Shown here piece after piece: positions 52,978-61,808 of a stretch of DNA of 64,000 bases (its first letter is position 1; each line of letters begins with the position of its first letter). The stretch is taken from assembly GCF_025808395.1 (NCBI RefSeq), contig NZ_CP075524.1, forward strand, positions 1,736,001-1,800,000, in the 5' to 3' direction. A program made the translations under genes and the position numbers. The notes beneath the pieces were generated by a model, which saw only the letters and a program-made list of their open reading frames with translations, was not told where the DNA came from and ran no database searches. This stretch comes from Microcella sp. (GTDB lineage: Bacteria > Actinomycetota > Actinomycetes > Actinomycetales > Microbacteriaceae).

Positions 52978-53466
52978 ATGGCTGATTCCTCATTCGACAT
53001 CGTGAGCAAGGTCGACAAGATGGAGGCGGAGAACGCCGTCAACCAGGCGCAGAAAGAAGTCGCGCAGCGCTACGACTTCAAAGGCGTCGGGGCGTCGATC
53101 GAGTGGAGCGGCGAGAAGCTGCTGCTCAAGGCGAGCGCCGAAGAGCGCGTCAAGGCTGTGCTCGAGGTGCTCGAGTCGAAGATGATCAAGCGCGGCATCG
53201 GTGTGCGCAGTCTCGACACCGGCGAGCCCTACGCGAGCGGCAAAGAGTTTCGCATCGAGGTGGGGCTGAAGAACGGTATCTCGAGCGACGACGCAAAGAA
53301 GATCTCGAAGATCATCCGCGACGAGGGGCCGAAGAGCGTGAAGAGTCAGATTCAGGGCGACGAGCTGCGAGTGCAGTCGAAGAGCCGCGACGACCTGCAG
53401 GCCACGATGGCGCTGCTGAAGGGCAAAGACCTCGACGTCGCGCTGCAGTTCGTGAACTTCCGCTGA
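52978..53466 (+). CDS. YajQ-family cyclic-di-GMP-binding/nucleotide-binding protein
   Basis: A 162-aa protein spanning the whole DUF520/YajQ family: '[20 protein letters not shown]', 'RYDFKG', '[15 protein letters not shown]' and '[15 protein letters not shown]'. Members bind RNA or c-di-GMP; the exact role in actinobacteria is unclear. The start at 52978 is fixed by the conserved N-terminus; the longer frame is not real. Confidence 0.95.
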   Translation: MADSSFDIVSKVDKMEAENAVNQAQKEVAQRYDFKGVGASIEWSGEKLLLKASAEERVKAVLEVLESKMIKRGIGVRSLDTGEPYASGKEFRIEVGLKNGISSDDAKKISKIIRDEGPKSVKSQIQGDELRVQSKSRDDLQATMALLKGKDLDVALQFVNFR

Positions 53467-53497
53467 CGCTCGCACCGGCCGCGTCACGCGCGCTCAC

Positions 53498-53503
53498 TAG
53501 ACT
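53498..53503 (+). promoter_or_regulatory. -10 box of leaderless promoter for the cardiolipin-synthase gene
   Basis: TAGACT six nt before the ATG at 53510. Confidence 0.5.
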
Positions 53504-53509
53504 GCGCCC

Positions 53510-55000
53510 ATGACCGACGACGTGACGATCAGCGGCGTGGGGGCCTGGATCGCGCTCATCGTCTCGCTGCTGGTGCTCGTCGCGCTGTTCGCGATCGCGA
53601 TCGCGGCGCTCATCGTTGTTCCGCGCAATCGCCGGCCGCCGAGTGCGCTCGCCTGGCTGCTGCTGATCTACATTCTTCCCTTCATCGGGTTCTTGCTGTT
53701 TCTCATGCTCGGGTCGCGTCGCCTGCCGAAGCGTCGACGTGATCAGCAAGACGAGATCAACACCTACATTCTCGAGACGACCGACGGCATGGATCGAGTC
53801 AGCAAAGACTCGCCGTGGCCGCCCTGGCTCGAGCCGATCGTCGAACTGAACCGCAACCTGGGGGCGATGCCGCTCGTCGGTGGCAACACCGCCAAGCTGT
53901 ACACCGACTACTCGGGTTCGATCGCGGCGATGACGGCCGCTGTGCGGCTGGCCGAGCGCTCGGTGCACGTCGAGTTCTACATCATGTCTGTCGACGATGA
54001 GACTGAGATCTTCTTCGAGGCGCTGGCCGACGCCGCGGCACGAGGGGTGACCGTGCGCGTGCTGTACGACCATGTCGCGTCGCTGCGCGTGCCCGGCTAC
54101 CGTCGGCTGCTGAAGAGGCTCGACTCGATGGGGGCCGAGCATCGCGCGATGCTGCCGATTCGGCCGTGGCGGGGTCAGTGGCAGCGGCCCGACTTGCGCA
54201 ATCATCGCAAGTTCTTGATCGTCGACGGGTCGATCGCGTTCACCGGCTCGCAGAACCTGATCGCTCGCCACTATCACCGCCGCACCCGCCGCGATGGTTC
54301 GCAGCTGGTGTGGGAAGAGCTCATGGTGCGGTTCGCCGGCCCGATCGTGGCGGGCATCGAGGCGCTCTTCGCCACCGACTGGTACAGCGAGACGGGTGAG
54401 CTGCTGCTGCGTGAGACGGTTATTCCGCCCGAGATCGACCCCGGGCAGGGTCTCGATGCGCAGGTGGTGCCGAGCGGGCCGGCGTTCGAGGGCGAGAACA
54501 ATCTGCGGCTGTTCAACTCGCTGGTCTATGCGGCGCAAGAGCAGATTCAGATCTGCTCGCCCTACTTCGTGCCCGATGAGTCGATGCTCTACGCGATCAC
54601 CACGGCGGCTCAGAGCGGGCTCGACGTGCAGTTGTTCGTCTCTGAGATCGGCGATCAGACTCTGGTCTTTCACGCGCAGCGCTCGTACTACGAAGAGCTG
54701 CTGCGCGCCGGTGTGCGCATCTGGCTCTACCGTTCGCCAACGGTGCTGCACGCCAAGCACTTCACCGTCGACGACGAGGTGGCGATCATCGGCTCGAGCA
54801 ACATGGATATGCGCTCGTTCAGCCTCAACCTCGAAGTGTCGGTCATGGTGCGAGGCGAGTCGATCATTCGCGAGCTGCGTGAGATCGAGCAGTCGTACCG
54901 CGACAATTCGACCGAGCTGCTGCTCGACGACTGGTTGCGGCGCCCGGCGCACATGCGCATCTTCGACGATCTGGCGCGCGTGACTGCAGCGGTGCAGTAG
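53510..55000 (+). CDS. cls: Cardiolipin synthase (phospholipase D family)
   Basis: A 496-aa membrane enzyme. Two N-terminal membrane helices (about 10-38 and 42-66), then two PLD domains with HKD motifs 'NHRKFLIVDGSIAFTGSQN' and 'LHAKHFTVDDEVAIIGSSN'. It condenses phosphatidylglycerol (or uses CDP-diacylglycerol) to make cardiolipin. Length and layout match bacterial ClsA-type enzymes. Single-gene unit. Confidence 0.94.
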   Translation: MTDDVTISGVGAWIALIVSLLVLVALFAIAIAALIVVPRNRRPPSALAWLLLIYILPFIGFLLFLMLGSRRLPKRRRDQQDEINTYILETTDGMDRVSKDSPWPPWLEPIVELNRNLGAMPLVGGNTAKLYTDYSGSIAAMTAAVRLAERSVHVEFYIMSVDDETEIFFEALADAAARGVTVRVLYDHVASLRVPGYRRLLKRLDSMGAEHRAMLPIRPWRGQWQRPDLRNHRKFLIVDGSIAFTGSQNLIARHYHRRTRRDGSQLVWEELMVRFAGPIVAGIEALFATDWYSETGELLLRETVIPPEIDPGQGLDAQVVPSGPAFEGENNLRLFNSLVYAAQEQIQICSPYFVPDESMLYAITTAAQSGLDVQLFVSEIGDQTLVFHAQRSYYEELLRAGVRIWLYRSPTVLHAKHFTVDDEVAIIGSSNMDMRSFSLNLEVSVMVRGESIIRELREIEQSYRDNSTELLLDDWLRRPAHMRIFDDLARVTAAVQ

Positions 55001-55077
55001 GGGCGAGTTCGAGGGGCGCGGCTCGGTGGGCGCTGCTCAGGAGACGCCGCTCAGTAGACGCCGCCTCTTCTCGGGCG

Positions 55078-55083
55078 TACCGT
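55078..55083 (+). promoter_or_regulatory. -10 box of leaderless promoter for the DUF1801 gene
   Basis: TACCGT six nt before the ATG at 55090. Confidence 0.5.
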
Positions 55084-55089
55084 GTCGGC

Positions 55090-55500
55090 ATGACGCAGAA
55101 GACGTTGCCGACCAACGTGCCGGTCGACGAGTTCTTGTCGACGCTCGACGCCCGGCGCGCTGCCGAAGGTGCTGAGCTCGTCGACCTCTACCGCTCGGCG
55201 ACGGGAGCCGAACCGGTCATGTGGGGGCCGTCGATCGTCGGCTTCGGGCAGTACGCCTACACGTATGCGAGCGGGCATGAGGGAGTCTGGCCGCGCACGG
55301 GGTTCTCGCCTCGCAAGGCCAAGCTGTCGCTCTACGGTCTGCAGAGTCACCCCGACTCGGCCGCTCTGCTCGATCGACTCGGGCCGCACACCTCAGGCGC
55401 AGACTGCGTCTACGTGACGAGGTTGTCGGCGATCGACCTCGACGTGCTGCGCGAGCTCATCACCCTCGGATGGTCCACCACCGCCGACACCGCCCTCTGA
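55090..55500 (+). CDS. DUF1801 (YdhG-like) protein
   Basis: A 136-aa single-domain protein. Typical DUF1801 segments: 'LVDLYRSATGAEPVMWGPSI' and 'LSLYGLQSHPDSAALLDRLG'. The fold is known (YdhG/YjbR-like) but no reaction is established. It starts with a leaderless -10 and stands alone between cls and the non-coding region that follows. Confidence 0.88.
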   Translation: MTQKTLPTNVPVDEFLSTLDARRAAEGAELVDLYRSATGAEPVMWGPSIVGFGQYAYTYASGHEGVWPRTGFSPRKAKLSLYGLQSHPDSAALLDRLGPHTSGADCVYVTRLSAIDLDVLRELITLGWSTTADTAL

Positions 55501-55874
55501 CGCGCAGGCTTCTCGCAGCCTCCTCCTCCCGCCGCCCGCGACCTCGCCGGCCACTCCCCGCTCCCGCATCCCCGCATCCCCGCCTCGCCGCGGGGAGGCG
55601 GTTCACACTTCGGCCTCCTTCCACAACAGCGGAAGCGGTGAATCGACGTCGCCCTGTCCGCTGTTGTGGAAGGAACACACAGTCAATGCCGGGGTGGGAC
55701 GAAGCGCCCCGGTTGCACCGCGATACATACGGTGTATGCATTGGGTGTGATGTGTGCCGCAGGTGGGGCGGCGTGATCGACGTCGCCTCCTTCACAGGGG
55801 CTGACGTCGCGGGCGCATTCTCGCGCGAGCGACAGAGAGTGCGACGCCGAGCATCCTGACTCCATGCTTTCTCG
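55501..55874. other. Non-coding stretch with strong inverted repeat
   Basis: About 374 bp without a convincing gene. It holds a C-rich, tandem-like run (ATCCCCGC repeated near 55568), a GC hairpin around 55580-55600, and the 18-bp inverted repeat listed separately. It separates the DUF1801 gene from the truncated AbiEi-type gene. Confidence 0.6.
55616..55674. repeat. Perfect 18-bp inverted repeat
   Basis: Arms TCCTTCCACAACAGCGGA and its exact complement, 23 nt apart. There is no T run on either side, so it does not look like an ordinary terminator. It may be a small repeat element or the remains of a mobile element. Confidence 0.75.
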
Positions 55875-56327
55875 ATGCGCGGATACGGAGGCTTCGAAGA
55901 GTTCATTCGGTCGCGAGGCGGCATCGTCGCCCGCTACGAGCTGCTCGCGGCGGGGTGGACCGCCGACGAGCTGCGCATCGCGTATGGCAACTACGGTCGA
56001 CCACCCCGATTGCGCAGGGGTTGGTACTTCTCGAGCGACGTACCGGAGGTGGTGCGTCGCGCATGGAAGCACGGGGGTCCGCTCGCGTGCGTCAGTGCGC
56101 TGCAGTGGCACGGAGTGCTGCCTAGCACAGCAGACAGTAACGAGCCCGCGCACAGCTCGGCCCTGCACATCTGCCTGCCCCGGCATGCTCACCGTCGACG
56201 CGTCGAAGCCAACTCTCCGCTGCGGGTGATCAGGCACTGGCACGACGCGTGCCTTCGCGAGGGCAACCGATGGGCGGTGCCCATCGAGGTCGCACTCGAG
56301 CAGCAGCGATGGTGCACCGCCCGGTGA
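55875..56327 (+). pseudogene. Truncated AbiEi/DUF559-type protein
   Basis: A 150-aa frame whose N-terminal part matches the AbiEi-like/DUF559 actinobacterial family: 'FIRSRGGIVARYELLAAGWT', 'RLRRGWYFS', and 'GPLACVSALQWHGVLP'. Full-length members continue with a VSR-like endonuclease domain of about 100 residues. Here the frame stops after '...IEVALEQQRWCTAR', just before the convergent reductase gene, so the nuclease is missing. It is probably non-functional. Confidence 0.65.
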
Positions 56328-56354
56328 CCGGGCACCCCACCCGGCGACCTGCAC

Positions 56355-57707
56355 TCAGTCTCGCGAGATGCGAATCATCTCGTCGCGCGGCACGACCTTG
56401 ATGCGCTCGCGGCCCTGCGCCTGGCCGAGAGCGACTTCGTGGGCGTCGAGGCGGTGCCATCCGTCGAGGTTCGTGAAGAGCACACCGCGCTCGTCGAGCA
56501 GATCGACCACGGCCTGCTCGTCGGGCTCAGCAGGGCTCCACCACGACCCCTGGTCGGTGACCAGATGCTGCACCGTCTCCATCGCATCACTCTTCGTGTG
56601 GCCGATGAGGCCGACCGGGCCGCGCTTGATCCACCCCGTGGCGTAGACGCCCGGCAGCTGGCGGTTGTCGTCGCCCAGCACCTGACCCTCGTGGTTCGGA
56701 ATCACCCCGTGCCGCTCATCGAACGGAATCTCGGGCAACGGCGACCCGAAGTAGCCGACCGCGCGATAGATCGCCTGCACCGCCACCTCGCGAACCTCGC
56801 CCGTGCCGCGCACGCCGCCGGCACCATCGGGCTCAGTGCGCTCATACCGAAAGCCCGACACCGCACCCTCGGCGTCGGTGAGCACCTCGCGCGGCAGCGC
56901 ATAGAAGTGCAAGTGCAGCCGGCGAGACGCCGACCCTGTTTCACGAGCCCGCCACTGGGTGAAGATGCGGTCGATGACCGTGATCTGCTTGTTCGACTCG
57001 ATCGCCCGACGCGACGCTTCGTCATAGTCGAAATCTTCATCGTGCACGATGACATCGACGTCGCGAAGCTCACCGAGCTCGCGCAGCTCGAGCGGCGTGA
57101 ACTTCACCTGCATCGGCCCGCGGCGGCCGAACACGTGCACGTCGGTGACCGGCGATGCCTGCAGGCCCCGGAACACGTTGTCTGGCACTTCAGTAGGCAG
57201 CAGATCTTCAGGGTGCTTGGCGAGCATGCGCGCCACGTCGAGCGCCACATTGCCGTTGCCGATGACCGCCACCGACTCGGCCGTCAGCGACCACTCGCGC
57301 GGCACGTCGGGGTGGCCGTCGTACCAGCTGACGAAATCTGCCGCGCCATAGCTGCCACGAGCATCGATTCCGGGAAGGTCGAGCGCAGCATCCCGAATCG
57401 CGCCCGTCGAGAAGATGACCGCGTGATAGTGACGCTTCAGGTCGTCGAGCGTGATGTCGACGCCGTAGCGCACGTTGCCGAAGATGCGAATGTCGCCCGA
57501 GTCGAGCACGTCGCGCAGCGCATTGATGATGCCCTTGATGCGCGGGTGATCGGGGGCGACGCCGTAGCGCACGAGCCCATACGGCGCCGGAAGCTGCTCG
57601 AAGAGGTCGATCGAGACATCGAAAGGGCGCTCGTGCTTGAGCAGAATGTCGGCGGCGTAAATGCCGGCCGGGCCGGCACCGACGATGGCGAGCCTGAGCT
57701 TGGTCAT
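56355..57707 (-). CDS. fprA: Ferredoxin-NADP+ reductase (FprA type)
   Basis: A 450-aa FAD/NADPH enzyme related to adrenodoxin reductase. FAD motif 'AIVGAGPAGIYAADIL', 'YGLVRYGVAPDHPRIKGI', NADP motif 'VAVIGNGNVALDVARML', and 'YATGWIKRGPVGLIGHTKSD'. It passes electrons between NADPH and ferredoxins. The ATG at 57707 is chosen because the motif follows immediately. It lies 48 nt downstream of the polyprenyl-synthase gene. Confidence 0.95.
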   Translation of the reverse strand: MTKLRLAIVGAGPAGIYAADILLKHERPFDVSIDLFEQLPAPYGLVRYGVAPDHPRIKGIINALRDVLDSGDIRIFGNVRYGVDITLDDLKRHYHAVIFSTGAIRDAALDLPGIDARGSYGAADFVSWYDGHPDVPREWSLTAESVAVIGNGNVALDVARMLAKHPEDLLPTEVPDNVFRGLQASPVTDVHVFGRRGPMQVKFTPLELRELGELRDVDVIVHDEDFDYDEASRRAIESNKQITVIDRIFTQWRARETGSASRRLHLHFYALPREVLTDAEGAVSGFRYERTEPDGAGGVRGTGEVREVAVQAIYRAVGYFGSPLPEIPFDERHGVIPNHEGQVLGDDNRQLPGVYATGWIKRGPVGLIGHTKSDAMETVQHLVTDQGSWWSPAEPDEQAVVDLLDERGVLFTNLDGWHRLDAHEVALGQAQGRERIKVVPRDEMIRISRD

Positions 57708-57755
57708 GCGAGTTGACGTGCTTTCTGTGCGAGGGGTGGGCGGCACGAAGACCGG

Positions 57756-58820
57756 CTACGTGCTGCGGTCGACGACCGCTTCGGCGAACTTCGACAGCGC
57801 CAGCTTCACCGGCCCATCGGGCAGAGGGCTCAGAGCGGCGACAGCTTCATCAGCCCAGCGCCGCGCCTCATCGAGCGTCTCGATCGTCACATCGTGCGCG
57901 CGCAGCTCGGCGATCGCCGCCGCAAGCTCTTCTTCAGAGTCGTCGACCTCGACGTGCCGCTCGATGCGCGCGAGCAGCGCCGCCGCGTCACCATCAGACA
58001 GCGCGGCACGACGCAAGAACAGCAGCGGCAGGGTGGCGACGCCGCTGCGCAAGTCGGTTCCTTGCGGCTTGCCCGTGTCAGAGTCAGGCTCGGCGAGGTC
58101 GATGACGTCATCGATGAGCTGGAACGCCACACCGATCTTCTCGCCGAACGCCACCACCGGGGGCCCGAAGTGCTCGGGCGCGTTCGAGAAGATGACACCC
58201 ATCTGCGCCGCCGCGGCGATGAGCGAACCCGTCTTGTCGGCGAGCACCTGCAGGTAGTGCTCGATCGGGTCGTCATCGAGGCGCGGCCCCAGAGTCTCGT
58301 GCAACTGCCCGAGGCACAACCGCTCGAACGTGTCGGCCTGCAGCTTGATGGCACCCTCGCCGAGGCCGGCCACGAGCTTGCTCGCCCGAGCGAACAGCAG
58401 GTCGCCGGTGAGGATCGCCACCGAGTTGCCCCACACGCTCTGCGCCGACGGCACACCGCGGCGCATCTCGGCTTCATCCATGACATCGTCGTGATAGAGC
58501 GACGCCAAGTGGGTGATCTCGATCGCTTGCGCCGCCGTGATGACGGCCTCGTTGTTGCCCTCGCCCAGTTGCGCTGTCAGCAGCGTCAGCACCGGCCGGA
58601 TGCGCTTGCCGCCGGCCTCGAGCAGGTAGCGCGAGGTGACGTCGGCCATGTCGTCGGCGAACGAGACCTCGCGCAAGAGGCCCTCTTCGACCTCGACGAG
58701 CCCGGTCTCGATCGCGTCGGCGAACCGGCGCTCTTCACTCGACGCGAACAGCTTCTCGCCGAGGCCGAGTGACGCGCTGAGCGTCTTGCTGCGGCGAGCG
58801 AGCGGAGGAAGGCGAGTCAA
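57756..58820 (-). CDS. Polyprenyl (heptaprenyl/octaprenyl-type) diphosphate synthase
   Basis: A 354-aa trans-prenyltransferase. First Asp-rich motif 'LYHDDVMDEAEMRRG', second 'LIDDVIDLAEPDSDTG', with 'GGKRIRP'. Its position next to menG, menF and menD indicates it builds the menaquinone side chain. The only start upstream of the conserved region is TTG at 58820, with a weak ribosome site. Chain length cannot be read reliably. Confidence 0.93.
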   Translation of the reverse strand: MTRLPPLARRSKTLSASLGLGEKLFASSEERRFADAIETGLVEVEEGLLREVSFADDMADVTSRYLLEAGGKRIRPVLTLLTAQLGEGNNEAVITAAQAIEITHLASLYHDDVMDEAEMRRGVPSAQSVWGNSVAILTGDLLFARASKLVAGLGEGAIKLQADTFERLCLGQLHETLGPRLDDDPIEHYLQVLADKTGSLIAAAAQMGVIFSNAPEHFGPPVVAFGEKIGVAFQLIDDVIDLAEPDSDTGKPQGTDLRSGVATLPLLFLRRAALSDGDAAALLARIERHVEVDDSEEELAAAIAELRAHDVTIETLDEARRWADEAVAALSPLPDGPVKLALSKFAEAVVDRST

Positions 58821-58853
58821 CGGTCTACCGATCTGTCTGGGCGCGAAGTGCTG

Positions 58854-59624
58854 CTACTCGGCGGTCTCGCCGGAAACGGACGAAGGTCGAGGTGCGCGGC
58901 GGCGCGCACGGGAAGCGCGCACCTGCGCGTCGGCCGGCTTGTGGCCGCGGTGCAGGGCGACGACGCCCGCCGACAGGTTGCGGTAGCCGACGCGCGTGAA
59001 CCCGGCAGCGCGCAGCCACTGGCTCAGCACGCCCTGCTCGGGCCAGGCGTCAATCGACTCGAAGAGGTAGCGATAGGCCGAAGGGTTCGAGCTCGCGGCC
59101 CCGGCGATGATCGGCATGACGTGCTTCAGGTAGAGCTGGTACGCCCCGCGCAGCAGAGCCATGGGGGGTCGTGAGAACTCGCACACCACGACGCGCCCGC
59201 CCGGCTTGAGCACGCGGTGCATCTCGGCCAGGGCCACGTCGGGGTGCTGCACGTTGCGCAGCCCGAAGCTGATCGTCACCGCATCGAACTCGTCGTCGTC
59301 GAACGGAAGCTTCTCGGCATCGCCCTGCACGAAGGTGAGGTCGGGGTGCCGCCGGCGCCCCTCGTCGACCATGCCTGCCGAGAAGTCGAGGGCGATGACC
59401 GTTGCTCCCGTGCGGGCGAGCGCGGCCGAACTGGTGCCGGTTCCGGCGGCGATGTCGAGAATGCGCTCACCCCGCTTCGGGTCGACAGCGCGCACGGTGG
59501 CGATGCGCCAGAGCGTCGCGTTGCCCCCCGACAGCACGGTGTTGGTGCGGTCGTAGCCGCGGGCGACGCCATCGAACATCGCCGCGACCTCGCGCGGTGT
59601 CTTCGACAGATCGGCCCTCGTCAC
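58854..59624 (-). CDS. menG: Demethylmenaquinone methyltransferase
   Basis: A 256-aa SAM-dependent enzyme of the UbiE/MenG family, catalysing the last methylation of menaquinone. 'VAAMFDGVARGYDRTN', 'ILDIAAGTGTSSAALA', 'TISFGLRNVQHPDVALAEMH' and 'PGGRVVVCEFS' are diagnostic. The GTG at 59624 has TAGACT seven nt upstream (leaderless); a longer frame is unsupported. It is divergent from menF. Confidence 0.95.
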   Translation of the reverse strand: MTRADLSKTPREVAAMFDGVARGYDRTNTVLSGGNATLWRIATVRAVDPKRGERILDIAAGTGTSSAALARTGATVIALDFSAGMVDEGRRRHPDLTFVQGDAEKLPFDDDEFDAVTISFGLRNVQHPDVALAEMHRVLKPGGRVVVCEFSRPPMALLRGAYQLYLKHVMPIIAGAASSNPSAYRYLFESIDAWPEQGVLSQWLRAAGFTRVGYRNLSAGVVALHRGHKPADAQVRASRARRRAPRPSSVSGETAE

Positions 59625-59631
59625 GCCAGCA

Positions 59632-59637
59632 AGTCTA
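59632..59637 (-). promoter_or_regulatory. -10 box of leaderless promoter for menG
   Basis: TAGACT seven nt before the GTG at 59624. Confidence 0.5.
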
Positions 59638-59693
59638 GTGAGCGCCTGCCCCGGGTTCGCCGTGAGCGGCCTGGGGAGGTGTCGAGTGCCCAG

Positions 59694-59699
59694 TACCCT
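59694..59699 (+). promoter_or_regulatory. -10 box of leaderless promoter for menF
   Basis: TACCCT six nt before the GTG at 59706. Confidence 0.5.
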
Positions 59700-59705
59700 G
59701 AGCAG

Positions 59706-60953
59706 GTGCCAGATTCTGCCGCGACCGGGGCTCGCCTGCGCGCGGTCACCGACGTGGTGGCATCGCACGACGACCTGCTTCAGTTCGCCGACCCGGCCCA
59801 CCCGCTCGCGGCCCTGCGGCGCGGCGACGGCATCGTCGGAATCGGCGTCGCCGCCCTTCTCACCTTCACGGGCCCGCAGCGCCTCACCGACGCGGCTGAC
59901 GCCTGGCGGCGCCTCTGCGCCGACGCCGACGTGGTCGACGAGGTGCATGCTCCGGGCAGCGGGCTCGTGGCATTCGGCACGTTCGCGTTCGCTGACCATT
60001 CCAGCGCGACCAGTGTGCTCATCGTTCCTGAACTCATCGTCGGCCGCCATGACGGCATCAGCTGGCTCACGCGCATCGGCCCGTCAGACGCGGTCGACTC
60101 GTCAGCCTCGGCCGCCGCTGCTGCGATCGGTGAGCGACCGCGCGCGACCCTCGCCGCCGCATCGCTCAGCCGAGAGGGCTTCACCGAAGTGGTCGGTCGG
60201 GCCGTCGACGCTATTCGCGCGGGGCGGGTCGAGAAGGTGGTCATCGCGCGCGATGCCGTGGCGAGCATCCCGCACGATGCCGACCGTCGTTCGCTGCTGC
60301 GCGAACTCGCCGACCGCTACCCAGACTGCGTGACGTTCGCCGTCGACGGCCTGCTCGGCGCGAGCCCCGAGACTCTCGTGAGCGTGCACGCTCGCGAGGC
60401 GAGTGCGCGAGTGCTCGCGGGCAGCACAGCGCGCGGCGCGAGCACCGCAGACGATGCCGCGGTGTGCGCCGAGCTGGCGACGAGCCAGAAAGATCTCGAC
60501 GAGCACGCCTTCGCGGTGCGCAGCGTGCTCGACGCGCTGCACCCCCACGTGCGCGCGATCACGGCGAGCGAGTCGCCCTTCACGCTCAAGCTGCCCAACC
60601 TGTGGCACCTCGCGACCGACATCGAGATGCAGCTGGGCGATGGCGCGAGCGCACTCGACCTGGTGGCGGCACTGCACCCGACGGCGGCCGTCGCCGGTTC
60701 GCCTCGGGATGCTGCGCTCGAGCTCATCGCCGAGCTCGAGCCCTTCGATCGCGGGCGCTACGCCGGCCCCGTCGGGTGGATCGACTACGACGGCGACGGC
60801 GAATGGGTCATCGCACTGCGCTGCGCCCGCGTCGACGACGACGGAACGCTGACGGCGTACGCCGGCGCGGGCATCGTCGCCGACTCTGACCCAGACTCTG
60901 AGCTGGCCGAGACGCGGCTCAAGTTTCGGCCCATCGCCGAAGCGCTGCGGTAG
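59706..60953 (+). CDS. menF: Isochorismate synthase
   Basis: A 415-aa chorismate-binding enzyme that opens the menaquinone pathway. The conserved C-terminal half includes 'RVEKVVIARDAVAS', 'GASPETLVSVH', 'LAGSTARG', 'LPNLWHLATDIEMQL' and 'VAALHPTAAVAGSPRDAAL'. The GTG at 59706 is supported by a leaderless -10. The shorter name entC is excluded by context: menG and menD are neighbours. Confidence 0.93.
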   Translation: MPDSAATGARLRAVTDVVASHDDLLQFADPAHPLAALRRGDGIVGIGVAALLTFTGPQRLTDAADAWRRLCADADVVDEVHAPGSGLVAFGTFAFADHSSATSVLIVPELIVGRHDGISWLTRIGPSDAVDSSASAAAAAIGERPRATLAAASLSREGFTEVVGRAVDAIRAGRVEKVVIARDAVASIPHDADRRSLLRELADRYPDCVTFAVDGLLGASPETLVSVHAREASARVLAGSTARGASTADDAAVCAELATSQKDLDEHAFAVRSVLDALHPHVRAITASESPFTLKLPNLWHLATDIEMQLGDGASALDLVAALHPTAAVAGSPRDAALELIAELEPFDRGRYAGPVGWIDYDGDGEWVIALRCARVDDDGTLTAYAGAGIVADSDPDSELAETRLKFRPIAEALR

Positions 60954-60956
60954 CGC

Positions 60957-61781
60957 TCAGCTCGCCGCGAGGCGCGCCTTCTCGACCTCGACGTCGAAGT
61001 CGGCCACCGGCCACTGCGGGTCGATGCCCTCGAGCGCGTCGATGAGCAGCGACTGCACGGCGAGGCGCGCGAACCACTTGCGGTCGGCGGGCACGATGAA
61101 CCACGGGGCGTGGTCGGCGTCGGTGCGGGTGATGGCGAGCTCGTAGGCGCGCTGGTAGTCGTTCCACAGCAGTCGCTCGTCGATGTCGCCCGGGCGGTAC
61201 TTCCAGTGCTTGTCTGGCCGTTCGAGCCGCTCAGCCAGTCGAGCCTTCTGCTCATCGGCGCTGATGTGCAGCATGACCTTCACGATGCTGATGCCGCTGT
61301 CGACGAGGCGGCGCTCGAACTGCACGATGTCGTCGTAGCGCTGCTCGATCTCGTCGGCCGGCGCCAGTTGTCGAACCCGGCCGATGAGCACGTCTTCGTA
61401 GTGCGAGCGGTCGAAGACCCCGATCTTGCCTGGTGCGGGCAGCTGCTGCTCGATGCGCCACAGAAAGTGGTGCGCGAGCTCGTCGGGGGTCGGCTTCTTG
61501 AACGCCGCGAGCTGCACCCCTTGCGGGTCGACGGCTCCGACGACGTGACGCACGATGCCACCCTTGCCCGCGGTGTCCATCGCCTGCAGCACGAGCAGCA
61601 CGCGCCGGTTCTCGCCCGCAGTGCTCGCCGCGAAGAGTCGCTCTTGCAGCTCGCTGAGGCGATCGGCCCCGGCGGCGAGCGCCGCCTGGCCTTCGCTCTT
61701 GCCCCCGTCGAACCCTGGTGTCGCCGAGGTGTCGACGTCGTCGAGGTGCAGCTCAGAGGGGGCACGCAGCAGTGAATGCAT
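60957..61781 (-). CDS. ppk2: Polyphosphate kinase 2 (class I-like)
   Basis: A 274-aa PPK2-family kinase. Walker A 'QAMDTAGKGGIVRHVV', Walker B-like 'GVFDRSHYEDVLIGRV', and lid 'ERLERPDKHWKYRPGDIDER'. It converts nucleoside diphosphates or monophosphates and polyphosphate. Length fits single-domain members. The ATG at 61781 is supported by TAGCAT seven nt upstream. It interrupts the men cluster and converges with menF, 3 nt apart. Confidence 0.93.
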   Translation of the reverse strand: MHSLLRAPSELHLDDVDTSATPGFDGGKSEGQAALAAGADRLSELQERLFAASTAGENRRVLLVLQAMDTAGKGGIVRHVVGAVDPQGVQLAAFKKPTPDELAHHFLWRIEQQLPAPGKIGVFDRSHYEDVLIGRVRQLAPADEIEQRYDDIVQFERRLVDSGISIVKVMLHISADEQKARLAERLERPDKHWKYRPGDIDERLLWNDYQRAYELAITRTDADHAPWFIVPADRKWFARLAVQSLLIDALEGIDPQWPVADFDVEVEKARLAAS

Positions 61782-61788
61782 GCCTCGG

Positions 61789-61794
61789 ATGCTA
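61789..61794 (-). promoter_or_regulatory. -10 box of leaderless promoter for ppk2
   Basis: TAGCAT seven nt before the ATG at 61781. Confidence 0.45.
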
Positions 61795-61808
61795 CCGCGC
61801 ACCCACGG

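Noticed and set aside
55875..56327. An intact abortive-infection (AbiEi-type) antitoxin
   Set aside because: No toxin gene is adjacent, and the frame ends before the C-terminal domain present in relatives.
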